Shown in pieces: positions 23,045-33,319 of a DNA stretch of 64,000 bases. The position numbers were made by a program, and so were the translations under genes. The notes below the pieces were generated by a model, which saw nothing but the letters and a program-made list of their open reading frames with translations, was not told the DNA's origin and made no database searches. Every line of letters starts with the position of its first letter. The stretch's first letter is position 1. This stretch comes from Amorphophallus konjac (taxonomy: Eukaryota > Streptophyta > Magnoliopsida > Alismatales > Araceae), in NCBI GenBank assembly GCA_022559845.1, contig CM040128.1, positions 174,088,413 through 174,152,412 of the forward strand, given 5' to 3'.

Positions 23045-25010
23045 GTCTTCACAGTGCTTTGAAGCATGAAACTCTATACATTGACATACATTGCAGCGTC
23101 AATGCATTGCATCATCTTTACATGTGTGTACATTGCATCGCATCGTTAAAGTCTGCACATCGGCTAAGTGTGTACATTGTCCACCTTAGTTAAAGTCCAT
23201 TCATTGGACTGTGCATAGTCTATACATTCCCCGTCGTTGCAGAGTCCATACATCCACAGTGCATTTCATAGTCTATACACTGCACGTTCAAGTTCAAAGT
23301 ATATACATTGCTGCATTACCTGCTAGAGTGAAGTCTGTACAGCCGAAGCACACATATCAAGTCTATACATTGAGCTACTGTGCAAGTCCACACTTTGGCC
23401 TTCAGGCTTGAAAGTCTGTACAATGGACTGTGCTTCGCAAAGTCTATACATTTGTCGGTGGTAAGTATATACAGTGAGCGTCTCATGAAGTATGTACACC
23501 ACTGTAGCTGCACCGTCTCAGCCACCGTCTCATTCAACATCTTAGGCTTGCAAAGTCTATACATTTGTCGGTGGAAAGTATATACATCCATCGTCTCAAT
23601 TTGCGTCTCATTGGAAGTCCATATAGTGCACTATGCATCCTTCGTTGAACTTCAAAGTCTATACATTGAAGCAAAGTCTGTACAGCCATCAGTGATCTTC
23701 CAAGTATGTACATCCAACTGTTCCTCAAGTCTATACATTGGATGCTGTTCTTTAAAGTATGTACATCGCATCATATTGTTCATGCAGTGTCTTGGTGAAG
23801 TCTATACATCATTTCACTGTACAGGTCCATACATTGCATTGCATTGGCTAAGTGTGTACATCAGTCTGTCTCTGTTGCGTCTAAGGCTTTGGGCAAAGTC
23901 TATACAGACTCCACCGTCTCTTCCAGCGTCTCACGCTATCCAAGTCTATACAGTGTCTGTCTTCATGCATCAGTCAAAGTCTGTACAGCCAGGTACGTCT
24001 CATTTAGAGTCTAAGGCAAGTCTGCACATTGGACCTTCATTTAAAGTCTGTACATCGTCTCATTCATGCATTGTTCATGAAGTCTATACATTGGACTGTG
24101 TCTTCGTGCATCATGTGAAGTCCATACATTGGTCTTCATATTCAAAGTCTGTACAGCGTACAGTGCAGCGTCTCATGTATTAGTCTTCGAAGTCTATACA
24201 TTCATTCACTGTAGCATGACTTCCACCAAATCTATACATTGGTCGGTGGTAAGTCGTTACATTGGCTTCAAGACTCCGAAGTCTATACATCCACAGTGGA
24301 TCTTCAAAGTCTGAACATCCGTTCACTTCACTCAAGTCTATACATTGGAGTCTTTCCCTACGCTTCTAAGGCGAAGCCTATACATTGCCTTTGGGCTTCA
24401 AAGTCTATACATCGGCCTTAATCTAAATTCCATACATTGGGTGAGGTTCTTCATAGTCTGCACATTGCTTTACAATTCAGCAAGTATGTACAGCCCTTCA
24501 TATAAACTGAAGTCTATACATCGTGATGTCTTACACATTGGCTGATTGAATGATCTCAAAGTCTATACATCCGATTGTTCAGCTTGTGGCCAAGTCTGTA
24601 CATTGGCCTTCATGCCTCAAGTATATACATTACTTTTTCGTTCAAACAAGTCCATACACTGAGCAAGTATACACATTGTGTTTGTCTTGTAAAGTCCATA
24701 CATTGATGTCTGTACGTCGACTATAAACCGAAGTCTATGCACTGCAATGAATATGCTTAAAGCTGATGATCCGATACTTTGTCTGACAGTTATTCTCTAC
24801 AGGGATTGCTGACATGGCTCGTGATCCCAGGAGGACGAGGTGATCAGATGATGACACGTGGATAAAGTTGCCTCGGATCTGGCAAATTCCCTGGGCGGGA
24901 AAACGTGGAAACCACGCGCCCTTATCCACATGCTGCCAGTATATATTGAAGCCTTGGTGTTCAGATGGAGGCAGATCGAAAACTGAAGAGAGCAAAGTCT
25001 ATACAGCCAG
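23045..25010 (+). repeat. Dispersed 15-mer motif cluster in copia-A 5' LTR (~55 copies)
   Basis: A motif of consensus AAGTCTATACATTGG occurs about 55 times by eye in 2 kb, at irregular 20-60 bp spacing with non-repetitive sequence between. Common variants are AAGTCTGTACAGCC, AAGTATATACATT, AAGTCCATACATTG and AAGTGTGTACATTG. The GT(C/A)(T/C)(A/G)TACA core is best kept. It is always in the same orientation. A second word, CGTCTCA, recurs between copies. Confidence 0.9.
24940..24947 (+). promoter_or_regulatory. TATA box of copia-A 5' LTR
   Basis: CCAGTATATATTGAAGCC contains TATATATT just after the motif cluster; conserved in the 3' LTR. Transcription would start about 30 bp downstream, and G1 now lies about 240 bp downstream of it. 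Confidence 0.65.
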
Positions 25011-25187
25011 TCTGAAAGCAGCAGAGTGCCATCGATCCACTGTGAGAAGAGAAACAGAGAAGAAGAAAAAGAGAGAAGAGAAGATCAAGAGAGATGAGCT
25101 GAGAGAGCTTGATCGAGAGAGTGAGATTGTGAGAGTTTTTGTTTGAGAGGTTGTATCTCAGTCTCTTGGTTCAGAAACCAGAGCTGA

Positions 25188-27709
25188 TGATGCGGAACGG
25201 GACTAAAAAGGACTGGACCTACTATGAAGACCAAGTGCGGCCAGCACTCACACGTGACAAGGCAAGCCGAGAGATCGACCTCCGTACTATTCCTCCGAAG
25301 AGAGGCGTCTCTCAACAAGAAACCCAAGTCCACGGCCGTCCCTATGAGGGAAACGAGTGGATCAAAGCGGCAAAGGGAGCCGACGCGCAACTATGGGAGT
25401 CTAGTCCGAGCTCGGTGCTCGACTAGGGCCACGGAATGGTGCTCTCAACTTGCAAAACCCACGGTGAATTGAATATGTAGCTAGGATCCTACACTCGCAC
25501 GCTGCATAATCGAGAGCATACTAGCAAAGCAAATGCCAAGGGAAGGAACGTCGCACGTACCTCCACGCCTAGGCGTGGGGAAGGAACCCCGGCCGAGACC
25601 AACAACCCCGATACACGTAGAAGTAATAGTACACAATTGACCCAAAATGCCCACTCCTCGCAGGGAGGTAACAGGCTACAAACAGAGGAGTCGGGGCTGC
25701 CGATGCACGGGCTGACGGGCAGCACTCGGTGAAGGGGTGGGCCGCGAGGAGGTCCCGGGTAGCTCTGCGAACTGCTGAAAGAACGTCCACCTCTGGAGGG
25801 GCTGAGGTGGCAGGAGTCCCCGGTACCTTGCTGTCGTGGGGTCGCTCCTCCGGAAAGAAGAAGGATGTCGCCGATCCTCGGGGAAGCCTCTGGAGTGCGT
25901 TCGGAAGGAGGGGACAGGTTGCTGGCCAACCTGCACAAGCCCGCCAAACAGCCCGGGGGCGACTCCGGTAAGCGCCCTTAATCACGTCCTGGACCTGCGA
26001 AATTCAGCGAGGGCGCTGGTGGGGATGTCCCACAGGCGCCCGTGGAAGGAGAACTGCAGTCGAGGCCGATGGTGACCGTGGCAATTCGTCAAACACCTGG
26101 CGTGCAGTCGGACTGCCTGTCTGCCCACACCGGTAGAGACCAGGAGAACAGTCGGTACGCAGGCTTCCGGACAGATTTAGGGATGGGGTTTTCTCTGGTG
26201 GGTAGCTTACAGGTAGGGCTAACAGATGACCAAGGTAGCGGGGGCGGTGCCTTGGAGGATTTGGGCGTGGGCGGGGTGGAAAGTGGGGGTCGCAGCCTGC
26301 ACTTCAGGGCAGTCAGGTCTGTGAACCCGAGATGGGATATGAGGGCGTAGGGGTGCGGATGGAATTCTGACCAGGGGCGGCCACTGGAGATGGAGTGGTG
26401 TGTGCGGAGATAGCCCTCCAATTTTCAGGCCATTCCAGTAAGGGGAGGTGGTGGTCCCTTTGGAGGGTACTGCGGATCTGTCCCGCCGGGTTACTGTAGC
26501 GCCCAGAGGAGGACCGAAAGTAGCCACAAAGGGAAGTTTCAGCCCCAATGGCGTTTTGGGATGAAACCACCACGAATGGTTCGGGGACAGGGAGGGGAAC
26601 AACTTATGTGAAGAGGTTGTGGTCGATCGGAGAAGGAACGGGGGTGCACACGGGTGTCCAAGGCGACTCTGATCACAGGCGAGTCTGTCCCGGGAGCAGC
26701 CTGCGCGACGAAAGTGTCTACAAAGACAACTTCCTCTGTGATTCGAGTTTTGGGACAAGGCCGGTGGGGTTGGAAGGGGGACTTGTAGGGGAAGAAAAGT
26801 CTAGAAGAAAGCCAGACGGTTTTCCCACAGAGAGGGTTCGTACCGACGTGATCTTTGGACCCCTAGCTTGCAGGCAGAGCAGGTGCATCCGAGATTGGAT
26901 TGAACGCCACCGAGCTTGACGTCGTCTCGCCGCTTGGATCTCTCTCCGACATGGGATGAAGAGACTCGCTTCACAGCACGATCCTCACCTCACCAGGACC
27001 TCCTTCTCAAGGGAGTCGCACCCAGGAGTTGGAGATGGAGGAAGAAGAAGATGGGGGATAGGGGAAGAGAGGGGCGTCGCACCCCTTGGGGAAGGATGGA
27101 GAAGGTCGCCCTCTCCTTGGTGGTGGCTGCGCACAAGGTTTCTCACAAATTAATTCTTCATTATTTTTTCAAAGAAAAAAATACAAGGTTTATATATGGG
27201 GAGGGGAGGTGCTAGGGTTGAAACCCTAGCCAAGAGGGAGGGGAGGGGATGCGCCACATGGCATGGGGAAAGGGGGGGCGCAACAAGGCAAGGGGGGGGG
27301 AGGGCCGCACCCCTCTTCCTATAATCTAGGAGAGGGGCGGCTGCCACCTTCCAAGAGGAGGGAAAAGAGTTGGGCGCCCAAAACCCTAACCCTAGGTGGG
27401 CTAAGCAAGGGAGTGGGTGGCCAGCCCATATGGGCCAGAGATTGAACCAAAAAAAATGGCCCAATAGCCCTATCTCCTATCTAATAAGCGTAAAATGGTC
27501 CAACTAAAGCCTAATTTGCTCCAAATGGCCTACAAAGGTCCACACAACTAATAAAAGTGTCCACGCAGGGACTAATCCAAGGCCCAACATGGCCTAAAGC
27601 ATAAAATAACTAAAGATAGCTCTACTAGTTTGCCAAGTGGTCGCCGAGCCAAAGGGATGCCGGCATGCTCCGTGTGCTCCGTCGAGTGATGCGGCGCGTG
27701 TCCTCACCA
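25188..27709 (-). mobile_element. 3' LTR of G1
   Basis: 2,522 bp. Its first 85 bases on minus also encode the C-terminus of the G1 protein (RRITRRSTRSMPASLWLGD...). A minus-strand TATA box and a telomere-like word AACCCTAACCCTAGG (about 27383-27397) are present. Confidence 0.95.
27189..27196 (-). promoter_or_regulatory. TATA box, G1 3' LTR
   Basis: TATATAAA on minus within CCATATATAAACC; identical in the other G1 LTR at 32172-32179. Confidence 0.6.
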
Positions 27710-29916
27710 ATTCTCCCCGGGTGGGAAGAACTCGACCCCGTCGAGTAAGGGTCACGGTCGCTCAAGTAACGCTCCAGCAGGTCCGGGTCGATCCGCTCCA
27801 GCTCTCCACGTGTGATCCAGGTGTCGTCTGTCGCAGGGCACCCTCTCCAACGCACTAGAAAGCGCTGGTAGGCTCCGCTCCTAGTCGTGGTCACCTGCTC
27901 ATCCAGTATGCAATCTATATGCTCGCGTGTCTGTAATGGGGCTGGAGGAGGTGGACGCTCAGAAGGTGTAATGCTCTCAACAGGAGGGGTAGGCCCAAAA
28001 AGCTCACTGGGAATCACCGCGGGATCCCGATATGCCACCAGATCTGAAACATTGAACGTCGAACAGATCCCATAGTCGTCTGGCAGCTCAATCTCATACG
28101 CATTCGACCCAATTCGCTTCAAGACTCGAAAGGGTCCGGCACCGCGGTCCTGGAGTTTCTTCACGGCCCCCGAAGGGAACCGTTCAGGTCTAACCCTGAT
28201 CATGACGTACTCTCCCACTTGGAACTCACGGGTGCGTCGATGCGCGTCAGCGAATTCCTTATAACGTGCGTTGCTGGCCTCGAGGGGGTGATGATGATGT
28301 AGACTCCGAACTAGCTGTGTTGACTCATACCTATGTGAATGCAGTGGTGGTCCTGGACATCCAAACACAGACCTAGCATGCCTATGACTCCTACATGATT
28401 GGACAACACGGGGAGGACCAGGACAACCAAAGTTGTATCTATCATGCATGGGTGTCCTACGGAATGTGGTAGACTCATGGGGACTAAATTGCCCAAACTC
28501 ACTCATGACATTCCCTACATGAGACAAACCCCTATATGATGGTGGACATGCAGAAACATGGGGAAGAGACATGTGTCCCTGGCCTCCTAAGCTCGGGCAT
28601 CTGGATGCCGGTAAGGTGAGGTGTTGACTAGAAGGCCTAGGTGGTGTATGATAGTGGACCTCCTCGACAAGGTGGGGAAAAGAATATGGGTCGAGAGGCT
28701 CACTAGGGAGGGGATCGAAAGGGTCAAAGAAATGATGACCCCTCCCGACAGGTCCCTTCACTATACTTGCCCATGTGCGACATTCGCCCAGGTGCAGATA
28801 ATCACCTACAGGCACTCTCATGTATGGGGCAAGGGGCTCATGAGGAAGGCAAGGAAGGCAAGGTTCCTCCCTCGGGATCGTGAAACCATAAGCGGGGACA
28901 AAATCAACCTCCACGGGTATAGGAAATAATAAAAGGACCTCGGATGTGATATGTCCTAAGGTGTAGACCGAGGTAATAGACCCCAAAGCAGGGAGTGTAA
29001 AGCTATGACTATAGGGTTGGTCAGACCCTAAGGTCAACATGTAAGTCAACTCCCATTGATAATCTAAACTCCTAAGGAAGTCCTTCACATTTTCAAGAAA
29101 GCAGAAGGACCGAAAAGTGGTGTGAAAGGAGTTAAGGGGTATTATTGGGAGGGCTGGTCCCATGGGTGTATAGCAAGGAATGGAGACATCTAGAAGTGGA
29201 CCCTCCCTTAGCCAGCTAGCTAAAGACTCACCAATGACCAGTTCACCCTCGGAAGGTAAGAATGTCTCTATATGAGGGTCTAAGGGTGAAGCCTCTCTCT
29301 CGGGAGGGGAAACGGAGTCCTCTATGATGTGGAGGGGATCACTCCCTAACTCCTCAACCTCAGTTAGGTACTCCTCAATCAACTCCTGTTCAGCCTCGTA
29401 ACTCACTGGAACAAACCCAGGTGATGACAGGGAGGTGGTCAGCGTAACGCCGTCATGGAAGACAAACTCATCGGGAAGGTGAGATGGGTGTAAGGTGCAG
29501 GTCCTCCTATCCAGGTCGATGGTCGCACTTCTTTCCTCCAACCAAGTTCGCCCTAAAATGATGCATGGACCAGCAAGTGTGCTGATCTTGCACCAAGCGC
29601 CATCGAAATATTTAACGGGGCCAAACCACCGTTGAAACTCGATAAAAGCTAAACCATCACGGAGAACAATCTCCCCAGTCTTAGAGAGTGACTCAATAAT
29701 GTCTTGTGAGACACAGTTAGACGACACCCTACTGATGAAGTCGATCTCCGTATGCATCCCATTAGGTAGGACGGCAGTGGACATGACAGGGCGCTGGAAT
29801 GACTCGGTCATCGGTATAGGGATCGGGTCTCCCGACGACTGAGTGGTAGGGGCGACACTTAGGGGTCGTACCATAAGAGCATCGAATCGGGCCAATAGGG
29901 ATGACTAATCTGACAT
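27625..29916 (-). CDS. G1 polyprotein: protease-like, G domain, GCPGPP repeats, integrase C-terminus, chromodomain
   Basis: An ATG at 29914-29916 is followed by TAG at codon 4 (29905-29907). The frame is then open for over 750 codons to 27625; the next ATG is at 29872-29874. Residues below count from 29895. At 45-130 is a retroviral-protease-like region (EIDFISRVSSN, IILGRTWL) without the DTG catalytic triad. At 220-326 is the unrecognised domain shared with G2. At 484-517 are two (H)xRxxFGCPGPP peptides. At 545-622 is an integrase C-terminal domain (VGEYVMIRVRPERFP, GPFRVLKRIGSNAYE, TFNVSDL). At 660-710 is a chromodomain (FLVRWRGCP, DDTWI, LERIDPDLLERY). The last ~28 residues lie in the LTR. 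RT, RNase H and the DDE core are absent. The protein could steer a partner's integrase or DNA to chromatin, but that is inference. Confidence 0.8.
27710..27724 (-). promoter_or_regulatory. Polypurine tract of G1
   Basis: CCACCCGGGGAGAAT on minus, next to the LTR start TGGTGAGGAC; it overlaps the coding frame (SSSSHPGR). Confidence 0.65.
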
Positions 29917-30154
29917 GTGGTCTCGAGGAACCACCATGGGGTTGGCGCGGAGCTGGACATGCAAGACTCAACGAGACAAGGACAAAACTCTAACTAGACA
30001 CAAACCTAACATTACAATGCAATGGTGGGTTACCTAGATGAACTAAGAGACTAAATGCAACCTAGATAACTCTAAGGCCTCAATTGCACCCTAGACAACC
30101 TAAAGACTCGAATGACCTAAGACCCCAATTTGTTAGAACAAACTGGTTCCCTAA

Positions 30155-30166
30155 GCTCTGATACCA
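30155..30166 (-). promoter_or_regulatory. Primer-binding site of G1
   Basis: TGGTATCAGAGC on minus, complementary to the 3' end of plant initiator tRNA-Met, four bases inside the 5' LTR. Confidence 0.9.
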
Positions 30167-30170
30167 AATT

Positions 30171-32693
30171 TGATGCGGAACGGGACTAAAAAGGACTGGA
30201 CCTACTATGAAGACCAAGTGCGGCCAGCACTCACACGTGACAAGGCAAGCCGAGAGATCGACCTCCGTACTATTCCTCCGAAGAGAGGCGTCTCTCAACA
30301 AGAAACCCAAGTCCACGGCCGTCCCTATGAGGGAAACGAGTGGATCAAAGCGGCAAAGGGAGCCGACGCGCAACTATGGGAGTCTAGTCCGAGCTCGGTG
30401 CTCGACTAGGGCCACGGAATGGTGCTCTCAACTCGCAAAACCCACGGTGAATTGAATATGTAGCTAGGATCCTACACTCGCACGCTGCATAATCGAGAGC
30501 ATACTAGCAAAGCAAATGCCAAGGGAAGGAACGTCGCACGTACCTCCACGCCTAGGCGTGGGGAAGGAACCCCGGCCGAGACCAACAACCCCGATACACG
30601 TAGAAGTAATAGTACACAATTGACCCAAAATGCCCACTCCTCGCAGGGAGGTAACAGGCTACAAACAGAGGAGTCGGGGCTGCCGATGCACGGGCTGACG
30701 GGCAGCACTCGGTGAAGGGGTGGGCCGCGAGGAGGTCCCGGGTAGCTCTGCGAACTGCTGAAAGAACGTCCACCTCTGGAGGGGCTGAGGTGGCAGGAGT
30801 CCCCGGTACCTTGCTGTCGTGGGGTCGCTCCTCCGGAAAGAAGAAGGATGTCGCCGATCCTCGGGGAAGCCTCTGGAGTGCGTTCGGAAGGAGGGGACAG
30901 GTTGCTGGCCAACCTGCACAAGCCCGCCAAACAGCCCGGGGGCGACTCCGGTAAGCGCCCTTAATCACGTCCTGGACCTGCGAAATTCAGCGAGGGCGCT
31001 GGTGGGGATGTCCCACAGGCGCCCGTGGAAGGAGAACTGCAGTCGAGGCCGATGGTGACCGTGGCAATTCGTCAAACACCTGGCGTGCAGTCGGACTGCC
31101 TGTCTGCCCACACCGGTAGAGACCAGGAGAACAGTCGGTACGCAGGCTTCCGGACAGATTTAGGGATGGGGTTTTCTCTGGTGGGTAGCTTACAGGTAGG
31201 GCTAACAGATGACCAAGGTAGCGGGGGCGGTGCCTTGGAGGATTTGGGCGTGGGCGGGGTGGAAAGTGGGGGTCGCAGCCTGCACTTCAGGGCAGTCAGG
31301 TCTGTGAACCCGAGATGGGATATGAGGGCGTAGGGGTGCGGATGGAATTATGACCAGGGGCGGCCACTGGAGATGGAGTGGTGTGTGTGGAGATAGCCCT
31401 CCAATTTTCAGGCCATTCCAGTAAGGGGAGGTGGTGGTCCCTTTGGAGGGTACTGCGGATCTGTCCCGCCGGGTTACTGTAGCGCCCAGAGGAGGACCGA
31501 AAGTAGCCACAAAGGGAAGTTTCAGCCCCAATGGAGTTTTGGGATGAAACCACCACGAATGGTTCGGGGACAGGGAGGGGAACAACTTATGTGAAGAGGT
31601 TGTGGTCGATCGGAGAAGGAACGGGGGTGCACACGGGTGTCCAAGGCGACTCTGATCACAGGCGAGTCTGTCCCGGGAGCAGCCTGCGCGACGAAAGTGT
31701 CTACAAAGACAACTTCCTCTGTGATTCGAGTTTTGGGACAAGGCCGGTGGGGTTGGAAGGGGGACTTGTAGGGGAAGAAAAGTCTAGAAGAAAGCCAGAC
31801 GGTTTTCCCACAGAGAGGGTTCGTACCGACGTGATCTTTGGACCCCTAGCTTGCAGGCAGAGCAGGTGCATCCGAGATTGGATTGAACGCCACCGAGCTT
31901 GACGTCGTCTCGCCGCTTGGATCTCTCTCCGACATGGGATGAAGAGACTCGCTTCACAGCACGATCCTCACCTCACCAGGACCTCCTTCTCAAGGGAGTC
32001 GCACCCAGGAGTTGGAGATGGAGGAAGAAGAAGATGGGGGATAGGGGAAGAGAGGGGCGTCGCACCCCTTGGGGAAGGATGGAGAAGGTCGCCCTCTCCT
32101 TGGTGGTGGCTGCGCACAAGGTTTCTCACAAATTAATTCTTCATTATTTTTTCAAAGAAAAAAATACAAGGTTTATATATGGGGAGGGGAGGTGCTAGGG
32201 TTGAAACCCTAGCCAAGAGGGAGGGGAGGGGATGCGCCACATGGCATGGGGAAAGGGGGGGCGCAACAAGGCAAGGGGGGGGGGAGGGCCGCACCCCTCT
32301 TCCTATAATCTAGGAGAGGGGCGGCTGCCACCTTCCAAGAGGAGGGAAAAGAGTTGGGCGCCCAAAACCCTAACCCTAGGTGGGCTAAGCAAGGGAGTGG
32401 GTGGCCAGCCCATATGGGCCAGAGATTGAACCAAAAAAAATGGCCCAATAGCCCTATCTCCTATCTAATAAGCATAAAATGGTCCAACTAAAGCCTAATT
32501 TGCTCCAAATGGCCTACAAAGGTCCACACAACTAATAAAAGTGTCCACGCAGGGACTAATCCAAGGCCCAACATGGCCTAAAGCATAAAATAACTAAAGA
32601 TAGCTCTACTAGTTTGCCAAGTGGTCGCCGAGCCAAAGGGATGCCGGCATGCTCCGTGTGCTCCGTCGAGTGATGCGGCGCGTGTCCTCACCA
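30171..32693 (-). mobile_element. 5' LTR of G1
   Basis: 2,523 bp, nearly identical to 25188-27709. Differences seen: C/T near 30440, A/C at about 31350, T/C at about 31388, A/C at about 31535, G-run length near 32283, A/G near 32472. TATA on minus at 32172-32179. Confidence 0.95.
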
Positions 32694-33262
32694 GCTGAGC
32701 ATTGCTCATTCGAGCTACATTCCCATTTGGGTTTTCATTTTCATTTTGCTTCTGTCTTTCATTTCTGAATTCCTGTTTCTTCAAGCTGTGAGTCAGCGGA
32801 TTTACCGTGGAAGTCTCCACTGGACGGGTTAAGCTGTATTTTCCCCAGCAGTTGCAGAGGATCTGTTCCTCTGGTCGGCAAGCTGTAGTGCCCAGTGAAG
32901 CTATGTATCAGCGGTTGTTGGCCAAGCTGTAGTGCCCAGCAGACGCAAGCTGTACTGCGCAGCAGTAAGCCATACTCGGTTGAGTGTGGGGTGAACGTAG
33001 GTCCTTGACCGAACCACCTAAAAATCGTGGGTGTCTTGTGTTTGTGTGATTGTCTATGAATTGTGTGCGACTGGTTGTCTTGTTTACTTTAAGAGCTTGA
33101 TTCGCTTCTGTTGAAATCTAGTATCAAGGTTAGTGATTTAGCAGATTTGCCTATATTCCGCATTTGAACCTTACATTGGTTTTTAAATAGGTATTAGATC
33201 TATTCACCCCCCTCTAGATCTACATTTCATGGAGATAGACTGTGTCCATCTAACTCAACACT

Positions 33263-33275
33263 TGGTATCAGAGCC
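33263..33275 (+). promoter_or_regulatory. Primer-binding site of copia-A
   Basis: TGGTATCAGAGCC, complementary to initiator tRNA-Met, two bases after the 5' LTR end. Confidence 0.95.
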
Positions 33276-33319
33276 ACACTCTTCTACAGGGACTCATCGC
33301 CCGAAGAGGATAGGCAGAG

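Larger units (their letters stand above)
25188..32693 (-). mobile_element. G1: young non-autonomous chromodomain-bearing gypsy-like element
   Basis: 7,506 bp with 2.52 kb LTRs (TGATGCGGAACGG...GTCCTCACCA on plus) and a perfect TSD GCTGA (25183-25187, 32694-32698). The empty site is visible in the copia-A 3' LTR near 42745-42755. On minus, PBS TGGTATCAGAGC lies four bases after the 5' LTR and the PPT adjoins the 3' LTR. The interior is 2.46 kb with a single ~760-codon frame. Gag, RT, RNase H and integrase core are missing. The LTRs differ by about five substitutions and a G-run length change, so insertion was recent. It is the innermost and youngest element of the nest. Confidence 0.95.
22860..33260 (+). 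mobile_element. 5' LTR of copia-A, split by G1
   Basis: About 2.9 kb of LTR sequence, interrupted at 25188-32693 by G1. The first 2 kb hold the dispersed AAGTCTATACATTGG motif. A TATA box sits at 24940-24947, and the last 570 bp (from 32699) end in TATTCACCCCCCTCTAG and CTAACTCAACA. Confidence 0.95.

Noticed and set aside
23380..24183. 267-codon frame, repeated at 40943-41746
   Set aside because: It is the translated motif cluster (SLYI, KSVQ, VYT repeats) of the copia-A LTR, so conserved only because the LTR is duplicated.
23045..25010. AAGTCTATACATTGG series as CRISPR or simple minisatellite
   Set aside because: Spacing is irregular, motif is short and degenerate, intervening sequence varies in length, and it lies within an LTR duplicated at 40630.
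25489..25985. Frames of 138-152 codons identical at 30472-30968
   Set aside because: They lie inside the G1 LTR pair; identity reflects recent LTR duplication, and no domain or codon pattern supports them.
30155..30166. tRNA gene because of the initiator-Met 3' end match
   Set aside because: Only the PBS complement is present; no cloverleaf flanks it. The same applies at 33263, 43656 and 60719.
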